From positions 1-9,041 of the forward strand of contig JAQVGR010000041.1 in the NCBI GenBank assembly GCA_028696635.1: DNA of 9,041 nt, given 5' to 3'. This DNA is from Candidatus Krumholzibacteriia bacterium. GTDB lineage: Bacteria; Krumholzibacteriota; Krumholzibacteriia; Krumholzibacteriales; Krumholzibacteriaceae. Under the pieces are notes generated by a model. The model was given only the letters and a program-made list of their open reading frames with translations, searched no databases and was not told the origin of the DNA. Made by a program: the position numbers and the translations under genes. Below, piece by piece: positions 1 through 5,143 of the stretch. Position 1 is the first letter of the stretch; every line of letters begins with the position of its first letter.

Positions 1-1
1 C

Positions 2-199
2 ATCGGGATCTGGGAGAAGAGCACCGGCGAGCAGCTCGAAAGCCGCGGCGCGATCCCCGACATCCACGTGGAGAGCCCGCCCGAGATGGAGAGGATAGGG
101 CGTGACGTGCAGCTCGAGAAGGCGGTCGAATTCCTCATGGAGAAGATCGGCCCAGAGCCGCGCGACCACGACGTTCCGGTGAGGATAGAGAAGAGATAG
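2..199 (+). CDS. C-terminal end of an S41 / tricorn-like serine peptidase (5' truncated)
   Basis: The reading frame is open from base 2 to a TAG at 197-199, giving the last 65 residues of a protein whose start lies outside the window. The segment carries a 'RGAIPDIHVE' stretch followed by 'GRDVQLEKAVEFL'. This is the usual ending of S41-family C-terminal processing and tricorn-type peptidases, where a 'GV.PDI.V' strand is followed by 'GRDPQLEKA' and a final helix. Tricorn-like peptidases degrade peptides, and many bacterial homologs are exported. The catalytic Ser/Lys or Ser/His residues and any signal peptide lie upstream and cannot be seen, so activity and location are inferred from the family only. 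The gene ends just before two consecutive GC hairpins, so it is probably the last gene of its transcript. Confidence 0.7.
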   Translation: MGIWEKSTGEQLESRGAIPDIHVESPPEMERIGRDVQLEKAVEFLMEKIGPEPRDHDVPVRIEKR

Positions 200-212
200 A
201 CCCTGCCTGAGA

Positions 213-231
213 GGGCGCCCTCGGGGCGCCC
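213..231 (+). terminator. GC hairpin just after the peptidase gene
   Basis: Arms GGGCGCCC at 213-220 and 224-231 form an 8-bp stem with a TCG loop, starting 14 bases after the peptidase stop. There is no U-run. It sits just before a second hairpin at 246-271, and the pair probably ends the upstream transcript or protects its 3' end. Confidence 0.45.
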
Positions 232-245
232 CCACAGAACGCGAC

Positions 246-271
246 GGGGCCGGGGAGTCATCCCCGGCCCC
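246..271 (+). terminator. GC hairpin terminator, copy 1 of an identical 33-bp repeat
   Basis: GGGGCCGGGG (246-255) pairs perfectly with CCCCGGCCCC (262-271) around the six-base loop AGTCAT. The 3' flank is GGTCGTTTA, a weak U-tract at best. The hairpin lies between the peptidase stop and the fasciclin promoter island, where a terminator is expected. Bases 245-277 recur exactly at 5085-5117, loop and flank included, so this may be a dispersed palindromic element used as a terminator. Confidence 0.55.
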
Positions 272-328
272 GGTCGTTTAACCCACTTTCCCCTAACGAA
301 TTCCTAACACACAGGCCATAAAAAGACG

Positions 329-359
329 TTGCATTGGCATTATTATTAACTAATAATAA
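329..359 (+). promoter_or_regulatory. AT-rich promoter island of the fasciclin lipoprotein gene
   Basis: Bases from about 315 to 371 are sharply AT-rich against the GC-rich surroundings and lie upstream of the gene starting at 434. A TTGCAT (329-334) could act as -35, with a TAATAA-type -10 in 351-359. The spacing is ambiguous because the AT repeat offers several registers. The island is clearly regulatory in character, but the exact boxes are uncertain. Confidence 0.4.
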
Positions 360-360
360 T
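339..360. repeat. Perfect inverted repeat in the fasciclin promoter island
   Basis: ATTATTATTA (339-348) and TAATAATAAT (351-360) are perfect reverse complements around a central AC. The dyad covers the likely -10 region of the fasciclin gene, where a repressor or nucleoid protein could bind. It is also built from simple TAA/TTA triplets, so low-complexity DNA is an alternative explanation. Confidence 0.5.
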
Positions 361-433
361 TATCAATAAATCACGGCTCAGGGTTGCCCGGCATCCGCGG
401 GCGGCCCAAAATCTTCAGAAGGGGAGAGTGACC

Positions 434-1135
434 ATGAAGCGTTACTTCCTGATGGCGGCGGGGCTGGTGCTCGTTCTGGGCCTCATGTCCTGCTCCGAGA
501 CGGCGACCGGTCCGGACGAGTACGGCTCGATCGACCAGGCGACCGACCTGCGCGCGAGCGTCGATTTCAACGCGAAGACCCGCGACGGCATGGCTATGGG
601 TCGCATGAACGGAAGGGGCAATGCCCTTCCTCCGGGCGATATGACCATCGCCGAGATCGCCGATGATGCGGGGTTCACCCTGCTCCTGGCGGCTGTCGGC
701 TACATCGCCGAGACCAATCCCGAGAGCATGCTGATCGCCGGCCTGCTCAACGAGGACCAGTACACCGTCTTCGCCCCGACCGACGAGGCGTTCATCAACC
801 TGGTCAACGCCGTGGCACCGCTCCTGAACCCGGTCATCCTCGATGAGCAGGGCCCGTTTGCGGCGATCGACGCGCTGCTCGGCGCGGGCACGATCGAAGC
901 CGTGGTCAGCTACCACGTGACCGGCGGCCGCCGCGCGGCGAACAGCGTGGTGCCGAAGAGAGGCGAGAGGGTCATCGAGACCCTGCTGGAGGGGGCGACC
1001 TTCTCCGTGTCGACCTCGGGTATGATCACCGCCGTCGGGAACACGGCCAACATCGTCCTGCCGAACGTCTCGGCCAGCAACGGCATCATCCACGTGATCG
1101 ACGCCGTAATCCTGCCGGTCGACCTCGGCCTGTAA
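434..1135 (+). CDS. Fasciclin (FAS1)-domain lipoprotein
   Basis: This 233-residue protein is predicted to be a lipid-anchored cell-surface or periplasmic adhesion protein. Residues 1-20 are a lipoprotein signal peptide: KR, a hydrophobic core, then the lipobox LMSC with Cys20 as the lipidation site. Residues 21-69 look like a flexible linker. Residues about 70-228 form one FAS1 domain, with the H1-type motif 'YTVFAPTDEAF' at 110-120, 'SYHV' at 159-162, and the closing 'NGIIHVIDAVILP' at 216-228. FAS1 domains mediate adhesion or protein and carbohydrate contacts; the partner cannot be read from sequence. The ATG at 434 is preferred over an in-frame GTG at 428 because GGGGAGAG lies just upstream and MKRY begins the signal peptide. 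The gene stands alone, between its AT-rich promoter island and a hairpin. Confidence 0.92.
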   Translation: MKRYFLMAAGLVLVLGLMSCSETATGPDEYGSIDQATDLRASVDFNAKTRDGMAMGRMNGRGNALPPGDMTIAEIADDAGFTLLLAAVGYIAETNPESMLIAGLLNEDQYTVFAPTDEAFINLVNAVAPLLNPVILDEQGPFAAIDALLGAGTIEAVVSYHVTGGRRAANSVVPKRGERVIETLLEGATFSVSTSGMITAVGNTANIVLPNVSASNGIIHVIDAVILPVDLGL

Positions 1136-1163
1136 GAACGCCGAATGATACGATGACACGATC

Positions 1164-1192
1164 GGGCCGGGTCCCCTCGCGGGATCCGGCCC
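1164..1192 (+). terminator. Hairpin after the fasciclin gene
   Basis: GGGCCGGGTCCC (1164-1175) pairs with GGGATCCGGCCC (1181-1192) through 12 pairs including one G-U, with loop CTCGC. It starts 29 bases past the fasciclin stop. The following TATTGCG is only weakly U-rich, so it may terminate with help from other factors. Confidence 0.55.
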
Positions 1193-1222
1193 TATTGCGT
1201 ATACGCAGCCCGGCGTTTTGGC

Positions 1223-1251
1223 TTGGCCGCGCCCCCTATCCGTCATATACT
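1223..1251 (+). promoter_or_regulatory. Candidate promoter for a leaderless mRNA (membrane paralog pair)
   Basis: TTGGCC (1223-1228), a 17-base spacer and TATACT (1246-1251) form a plausible sigma-70-type promoter. Only seven bases separate the -10 box from the ATG at 1259, so transcription would start at or next to the start codon. The pyrimidine-rich stretch before the ATG has no Shine-Dalgarno sequence, which agrees with leaderless translation. Confidence 0.5.
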
Positions 1252-1258
1252 CCCGCCC

Positions 1259-1876
1259 ATGAACCGTGCGTACCTCTACACGGCGGTATCCGTCGGCGGG
1301 GCCTCGGTCCTGGCCGTCGAGATACTCGGCACGCGGATCGTCGGCCCGTACTTCGGCGTCAGCATCTTCCTCTGGTCGGCGCTGATCGGCGTCACCTGCG
1401 CCGCGCTGGCGCTCGGGTACTGGATCGGCGGGAGGTGGGCCGACAGAGGACCGAGGGCGGGCAGGTTCGCGGCCCTGTTCATCGCCGCCGGGATCTGGAT
1501 CGCCCTCGTCCCCCTGCTCAGGGGGCCGGCGGTCGACGCGGCCCGCCCCCTTGGGCATCGGGCCGCGCTGCTGGCGGTCTCTCTCGCGCTGTTCTTCCCG
1601 CCGCTGGCCGTCCTGGGTATGGTGAGCCCGTACGCGCTGCGGCTGCGCGCCACATCTCTCGCCGACGTCGGCCGCTCGGCGGGGGACCTCTATGCGGTAT
1701 CGACGCTGGCGAGCGTCGCGGCGGCGCTGCTGACGGGGTACGTCCTCGTGCCGGGGTTCGGGGTGATGGGGATTACCCTGTCGATCGGCATCCTCCTCGC
1801 GGCGACCGGTATCGGCGGGCTCTTCGTCGGATCAAACCGCGGGGGGACCCCCGGGACGGAGAAGGTGGAGGCATGA
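1259..1876 (+). CDS. Stand-alone membrane half of a fused spermidine-synthase-like protein
   Basis: This 205-residue, very hydrophobic protein has about six predicted membrane segments. It corresponds to only the N-terminal transporter-like half of 'fused MFS/spermidine synthase' proteins. Family signatures are 'VLAVEILGTRIVGPYFG' in the first segment, 'LGYWIGGRWADRG', 'FFPPLAVLGMVSPY' and 'GRSAGDLYAVSTLASVAAAL'. The same blocks recur almost in register in the next gene, so the two are tandem paralogs. The protein stops after the membrane part with a short charged tail; no Rossmann GxGxG or aminopropyl-acceptor motif follows, so no catalysis is expected from this chain. ATG 1259 is chosen because a promoter-like TATACT sits just upstream and MNRAYLY opens the conserved region. 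Its TGA overlaps the next ATG as ATGA, implying translational coupling. It may be a membrane partner of the downstream enzyme (inference). Confidence 0.88.
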   Translation: MNRAYLYTAVSVGGASVLAVEILGTRIVGPYFGVSIFLWSALIGVTCAALALGYWIGGRWADRGPRAGRFAALFIAAGIWIALVPLLRGPAVDAARPLGHRAALLAVSLALFFPPLAVLGMVSPYALRLRATSLADVGRSAGDLYAVSTLASVAAALLTGYVLVPGFGVMGITLSIGILLAATGIGGLFVGSNRGGTPGTEKVEA

Positions 1877-3414
1877 CCCATCGCGCGGAGGGCACGACCC
1901 GGCGCCGGTACGTGCGCCTCGCGGTGATCGCCGCGGGGGCGGCCGTCCTCGCCGTCGAGATAGCCGGGGCGCGCCTCTTCGGCCCCTACTACGGCGCGGG
2001 GCTCTATCTCTGGTCGGCGATGATCGGCATCGCCCTCGGCGCCCTCAGCCTGGGGTATCTTCTCGGGGGGCGGCTGGCGGACAGGGGAGCGACGGCCGGC
2101 GGGCTTGCCGCGGTGATCGGCGCGGCGGGGCTTTGGACCGCCGTCTCTCCGTGGATGCTCCGCCCGGTTCTCGCCGCGGCGGGGATGCTGGGGCTGCGCG
2201 CGGCCGTGCTCTTCTCGGCCGCCGTCCTGTTCTTCCCCCCGCTCATGCTTCTGGGGATGATCACCCCGTACGCCGTCCGCCTGCGCGCGTCGCGCCTCGA
2301 GGAGGCCGGCCGGAGCGCCGGCGAGATCTACGCCCTCTCGACGATCGCCGGGGTAGCCGCGGCGATCGCGACGGGATTCGTCCTGATCCCCGCGGCGGGG
2401 GCGGCGAGGCTGGTGTTTCTGACGGGCGCCGTGCTGCTCGCCGCGGCGGGGATCGGCTTCGCCCTTTCGCCCCGCGGGCGCATCCTTGCGTTCGCCGCGA
2501 TCCTCATCGTGGCCGCGGCCGCCCTCCGGCTCGATCCGAACGGCAGTCCCGATCCCGGGCGCGGTCTGCTCGCCGTCGCCGAGAGCCCGTACGGCGAGAT
2601 CCGCGTCGTCGAGAAGGACGGGCTGCGCCTGATGCTGATAGACGGCGGGGTGCACACCGAGGTCGATGCGCAGACGCTGCGCTCGCGCTCCCCCTATGTC
2701 GACGTGCTCGAGCTGGCCGGGACGTTCTTCAACGAGCCGGGACGGATGCTCGTCGTCGGCCTCGGCGGAGGGGCGGTGGTTCGGCAGTACGCGCGCGCCG
2801 GATGGGAGATCGACGCGGTCGAGATAGATCCCGTCGTCACGCGGTTGGCGATCAGCCACTTCGGCCTCGAGCCGGAAACGGCCAGGATCCATCACATGGA
2901 CGGCCGCGAATTCCTGATGAGAAACGACGCCGAGTACGACCTGATAATCGTCGACGCCTTCGGGAGCAGCTCGATCCCGTTCCATCTGGTCACCGAGGAG
3001 GCGTTCGCCCTCTTCGGCGCGCGGCTCGCCCCCCGCGGGGTGATCGCGATGAACGTGATCGCTTCGGGGTGGGACGACGTTCTCGTGCGCTCGCTCGCCG
3101 CGACGATGGGGCGCGTCTTCTCGCAGGTGCGGGTGCTCCCGATGGCCGAGCCTCCGGATCAGCTTGGCAACCTGATCCTGCTCGCCTCCAGCCGCGAGCT
3201 CGAACCGGTGGAGGAGCCACCCGTCCCCGAGGACCGGTTCTCCCCCGAGTATCATCGCGCCCACGCCTGGGACAACCGCTTCGAGGTCGATCCCGCGGGG
3301 GTACGGGTGCTCACCGACGACGCCAATCCGGTCGACCTGTGGGCCGAGCGGATCAACCTCGAGGTCAGGCGGTCCCTGCACGAGTATTTCGGGAGCGGCG
3401 GGATCGGGTGGTAG
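1873..3414 (+). CDS. Fused membrane / spermidine-synthase-like (aminopropyltransferase-fold) protein
   Basis: This 513-residue protein has two parts. Residues about 12-220 are membrane segments with the paralog's motifs: 'VLAVEIAGARLFGPYYG', 'LGYLLGGRLADRG', 'FFPPLMLLGMITPY' and 'GRSAGEIYALSTIAG'. Residues about 230-513 are a SpeE-like Rossmann domain. 'VVGLGGGAVV' near 294-303 is the nucleotide-binding loop, 'VEIDP' (316-320) the acidic strand end, and 'MDGREF' (342-347) the adenine-side loop. 'IIVDAFGSSSIPFHLVTEEAF' spans about 358-378 in the active-site region, and 'TDDANPVD' (481-488) closes the domain. Family members transfer aminopropyl groups from decarboxylated SAM to polyamines. Here the DxxD active-site pair of classical spermidine synthases keeps only the first acid (Asp361), so the substrate is uncertain. 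The start is the ATG in the ATGA overlap. A strong terminator follows. Confidence 0.9.
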   Translation: MTHRAEGTTRRRYVRLAVIAAGAAVLAVEIAGARLFGPYYGAGLYLWSAMIGIALGALSLGYLLGGRLADRGATAGGLAAVIGAAGLWTAVSPWMLRPVLAAAGMLGLRAAVLFSAAVLFFPPLMLLGMITPYAVRLRASRLEEAGRSAGEIYALSTIAGVAAAIATGFVLIPAAGAARLVFLTGAVLLAAAGIGFALSPRGRILAFAAILIVAAAALRLDPNGSPDPGRGLLAVAESPYGEIRVVEKDGLRLMLIDGGVHTEVDAQTLRSRSPYVDVLELAGTFFNEPGRMLVVGLGGGAVVRQYARAGWEIDAVEIDPVVTRLAISHFGLEPETARIHHMDGREFLMRNDAEYDLIIVDAFGSSSIPFHLVTEEAFALFGARLAPRGVIAMNVIASGWDDVLVRSLAATMGRVFSQVRVLPMAEPPDQLGNLILLASSRELEPVEEPPVPEDRFSPEYHRAHAWDNRFEVDPAGVRVLTDDANPVDLWAERINLEVRRSLHEYFGSGGIGW

Positions 3415-3448
3415 CGGGCGGCCGGGGCCGTTCAAGCGATGGCATGGA

Positions 3449-3483
3449 AAAACCCGCCTCCCGAAGATCGGGAGGCGGGTTTT
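3449..3483. terminator. Strong bidirectional rho-independent terminator between convergent genes
   Basis: AAAACCCGCCTCCCGA (3449-3464) pairs perfectly with TCGGGAGGCGGGTTTT (3468-3483) around an AGA loop. The A-run on one side and T-run on the other give a U-tract in both directions. It lies between the + strand gene ending at 3414 and the - strand gene ending at 3511, so it serves both. Confidence 0.93.
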
Positions 3484-3510
3484 CATGTGCGCCAGGTCTT
3501 CCCCGTATTC

Positions 3511-4650
3511 TTAGTAGCCGACCATCGAGGCGCCGAGGAACGAGAGCACCTGACCGATCGGGTTCGCAACGGCGATCGTGGTGCTGCCGGCGAAGAGAAG
3601 GCCGACCGCGCGCGGGTTCGTCGAAAGATCCTCGACCATGAGCGAGCCCGAGTCGCCGCCGGCGAGGAACTTGCTCCTCTTGTTGGCGATCAGGATCTGG
3701 CCGGTGAAGGTCTTCGTGAACGCCGAGCCGCCGGCGCACTCGTTCTCGTAGGCGACGCTGATGGTCGCGTTCAGCCCGCTCACGGTGCTGCGTGTGAGGC
3801 CCGTCGTGCGTCCGCTCTTCTTGACCGGCTGGTTGACATAGGCGGCTACTGTCGAGGCGGAGAGGGTCCCGACCTCGAGAATGGCGCCGTCCTCCCTGAC
3901 CATGCCGGTGATGATCGTCGCGCTCGAGCAGTCGACGTTGTTGTTCGGCAGGCTGCTCGTCTTGACAAGCGTCGCCACGTTCTGGGCGTTGGCGGCGTTG
4001 CACGAGACATCGATCAGGCCCGGCTGGATGATGTAGTCGCCGGTGGCAGCGGCTTTGTTGTTGTCGCCGAGCACGATGTCGGCCTCGAAGACGTGGTAGT
4101 TGCTGAGGATCCGCTTCTGGCTACCGACCTGTATCAGCGAGCCGAGCGTGCCGCCGCAGCAGTAGCCGTTGGCGAGGTCATAGCGCCATCCACCCGAGGT
4201 GCCGAGCTGAATCGGCGGGGTCTGCTTCGCCGTGTGGCTGACGCTGCTGGACGGCGGCTTGCCCATGGCGACGATCTTGTCGGTCAGCACGACCTTCACG
4301 CCGACCCCCTCGATCTGCTTCGGCACGCCGCGTCCGGCCCTGTCGCTGAGGACGAGGACCATGATCGCGGGCTTGCCGTCGTCGCCGGCCGTCGTGGCGG
4401 TGCCGATGACATCGGGATCAGCCATGAGGGCCGGCGTGTGGCGATCCTGGATCGCCATCACGGAGAGGACGCGGGGATCGTCCGCCTTCAGGGGGACGCC
4501 GTCGTCGTCGTTCGTCAGATTCGCCGTCATCGACGTCTGTTCCGCCGATGTCGGGCTCGAATCGTTCGAGCACCCCGGCAGCCAGACGGCGGCGCCGAAG
4601 ACGAGAAGGCACGCGATGAACCACGCACCGTAACGGAATCGGTGGCTCAT
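3511..4650 (-). CDS. Trypsin-like serine protease lipoprotein with an N-terminal module
   Basis: This 379-residue protein is a predicted exported, lipid-anchored chymotrypsin-fold protease. Residues 1-27 are a lipoprotein signal with lipobox LPGC (Cys27), followed by a Ser/Thr/Asp-rich linker. Residues about 71-129 form a small module ending in 'IEGVGVKVVL' that matches the divergent neighbour protein. The protease domain spans about 160-379: 'CCGGTLGSLI' leads to 'LSNYHVF' with catalytic His186, 'NNVDCSSATI' supplies the likely Asp240, and 'AGGDSGSLM' contains nucleophile Ser334. 'KKSGRTTGLT' near 277-286 is a further conserved block of bacterial trypsin-like proteins. All three catalytic residues are present, so activity is expected; the substrate is unknown. 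The N-module could be a propeptide, a folding aid or a binding domain. ATG 4650 is preferred because GGAGG lies six bases upstream; the in-frame TTG at 4665 has no such support. A shared terminator lies downstream. Confidence 0.9.
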   Translation of the reverse strand: MSHRFRYGAWFIACLLVFGAAVWLPGCSNDSSPTSAEQTSMTANLTNDDDGVPLKADDPRVLSVMAIQDRHTPALMADPDVIGTATTAGDDGKPAIMVLVLSDRAGRGVPKQIEGVGVKVVLTDKIVAMGKPPSSSVSHTAKQTPPIQLGTSGGWRYDLANGYCCGGTLGSLIQVGSQKRILSNYHVFEADIVLGDNNKAAATGDYIIQPGLIDVSCNAANAQNVATLVKTSSLPNNNVDCSSATIITGMVREDGAILEVGTLSASTVAAYVNQPVKKSGRTTGLTRSTVSGLNATISVAYENECAGGSAFTKTFTGQILIANKRSKFLAGGDSGSLMVEDLSTNPRAVGLLFAGSTTIAVANPIGQVLSFLGASMVGY

Positions 4651-4656
4651 ACAGAA

Positions 4657-4661
4657 CCTCC
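4657..4661 (-). promoter_or_regulatory. Ribosome binding site deciding the protease start
   Basis: GGAGG on the minus strand lies six bases before the ATG at 4650. It falls inside the stretch that a TTG start at 4665 would translate, which argues for ATG 4650. Confidence 0.75.
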
Positions 4662-4711
4662 ACAAGTTGAGGTTTGGGAAGCCTGGCGAAGGCGAGGGAA
4701 TTTATCTTTCA

Positions 4712-4742
4712 ATTGTACTCCCGCCCCCCCCGATCCTGTCAA
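4712..4742 (-). promoter_or_regulatory. Protease promoter with an eight-G run in its spacer
   Basis: On the minus strand, TTGACA (4742-4737) is a perfect -35 and TACAAT (4717-4712) a five-of-six -10. The 19-base spacer contains eight consecutive G (4731-4724). The spacing is two bases longer than optimal, so loss of one or two G would strengthen the promoter. The leader to the ATG would be about 55 bases. Confidence 0.5.
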
Positions 4743-4765
4743 GCCGGAAATTCGGGCAAGCGGTT

Positions 4766-4785
4766 GTGTCCATTAATATTGACAC
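4766..4785. promoter_or_regulatory. Candidate operator in the divergent intergenic region
   Basis: GTGTC (4766-4770) and GACAC (4781-4785) form an inverted repeat around ten AT-rich bases, and further symmetric AT pairs lie inside. The right half overlaps the -35 TTGACA of the + strand small gene, and the site lies upstream of the protease promoter. A dimeric regulator binding here could affect both genes. The arms are short, so chance is possible. Confidence 0.35.
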
Positions 4786-4807
4786 CGGACGCGCATGCGG
4801 CCAGACT
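4779..4807 (+). promoter_or_regulatory. Candidate promoter for a leaderless mRNA (78-aa protein)
   Basis: TTGACA (4779-4784), a 17-base spacer and CAGACT (4802-4807) fit a sigma-70 promoter with a perfect -35 and a weak -10. The ATG at 4814 follows after six bases, and no Shine-Dalgarno sequence is visible, so the mRNA would have essentially no leader. Confidence 0.42.
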
Positions 4808-4813
4808 CGCCGT

Positions 4814-5050
4814 ATGGAGCACGACGACATAATCCGCGCGATGAACGCCCACGTGGACCAGCTCATGGCGGTCCCCGGGGTCGCCGCCGTGGCGGTCGGG
4901 GAGCTCGCGGACGGGACCCCCTGCATCAGGGTGTACGTGGTCGAGAAGACCCCCGGGCACGGCGTCCTGATCCACGGGGAGATAGAGGGGTATCCCGTCG
5001 ATGTCGAAGAATCGGGGGAGATCAGGCCGATGGAAGAGGATGACGGATAA
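4814..5050 (+). CDS. 78-aa solo copy of the protease N-terminal module
   Basis: This small acidic protein has no signal peptide or membrane segment and should be cytoplasmic. Its function is not known. Residues 13-73 align with residues 71-129 of the divergently encoded protease, with one two-residue gap. By hand count 23 of about 59 columns are identical. Shared landmarks are H13, 'LMA' (17-19), P21, 'DG.P.I.V.V' (33-42), 'G.GV' (48-51), 'IEG' (57-59) and the terminal I..M. It is therefore the same fold without the protease domain. It could be a free-standing propeptide-like inhibitor or chaperone, or the module may have a separate binding role. The lack of an export signal argues against direct control of the exported protease. 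ATG 4814 is chosen because it directly follows the promoter-like elements and opens the folded region; a GTG at 4766 would add 16 residues without a ribosome binding site. A GC hairpin follows. Confidence 0.75.
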   Translation: MEHDDIIRAMNAHVDQLMAVPGVAAVAVGELADGTPCIRVYVVEKTPGHGVLIHGEIEGYPVDVEESGEIRPMEEDDG

Positions 5051-5085
5051 AGACGCGGCCGTATAGCGGGGCGGGGTATTGACGC

Positions 5086-5111
5086 GGGGCCGGGGAGTCA
5101 TCCCCGGCCCC
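5086..5111. terminator. GC hairpin terminator, copy 2 of an identical 33-bp repeat
   Basis: GGGGCCGGGG (5086-5095) pairs with CCCCGGCCCC (5102-5111) around AGTCAT, as at 246-271. The identity extends over 5085-5117. It lies between the convergent ends of the 78-aa gene (5050) and the transketolase gene (5144, minus strand), so it can serve both directions. Neither side has a good U-run. A small hairpin at 5131-5142 (ACCC/GGGT arms) lies just past the transketolase stop. Confidence 0.6.
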
Positions 5112-5143
5112 GGTCGTATCAGCGGCAAATACCCTGACGGGTC

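Noticed and set aside
200..433. Possible small RNA or riboswitch before the fasciclin gene
   Set aside because: Two GC hairpins and an AT-rich promoter are visible, but no known riboswitch architecture or tRNA-like fold could be recognised.
371..1558. A 395-codon minus-strand frame over the fasciclin gene and the first membrane gene
   Set aside because: It crosses two well supported + strand genes, their promoter and a terminator hairpin, and has an Asp/Arg-rich composition typical of antisense shadow frames.
1690..3486. A 598-codon minus-strand frame, and a plus-strand frame at 2133-3641, over the membrane/SpeE gene
   Set aside because: Arg/Pro/Gly-rich low-complexity translations without motifs; the overlapping + strand gene is clearly coding, with conserved membrane and Rossmann blocks.
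3439..4776. A 445-codon plus-strand frame antisense to the protease
   Set aside because: It runs through the strong terminator at 3449-3483 and the protease promoter and has no recognisable domain, whereas the opposite strand encodes a complete catalytic triad and lipoprotein signal.
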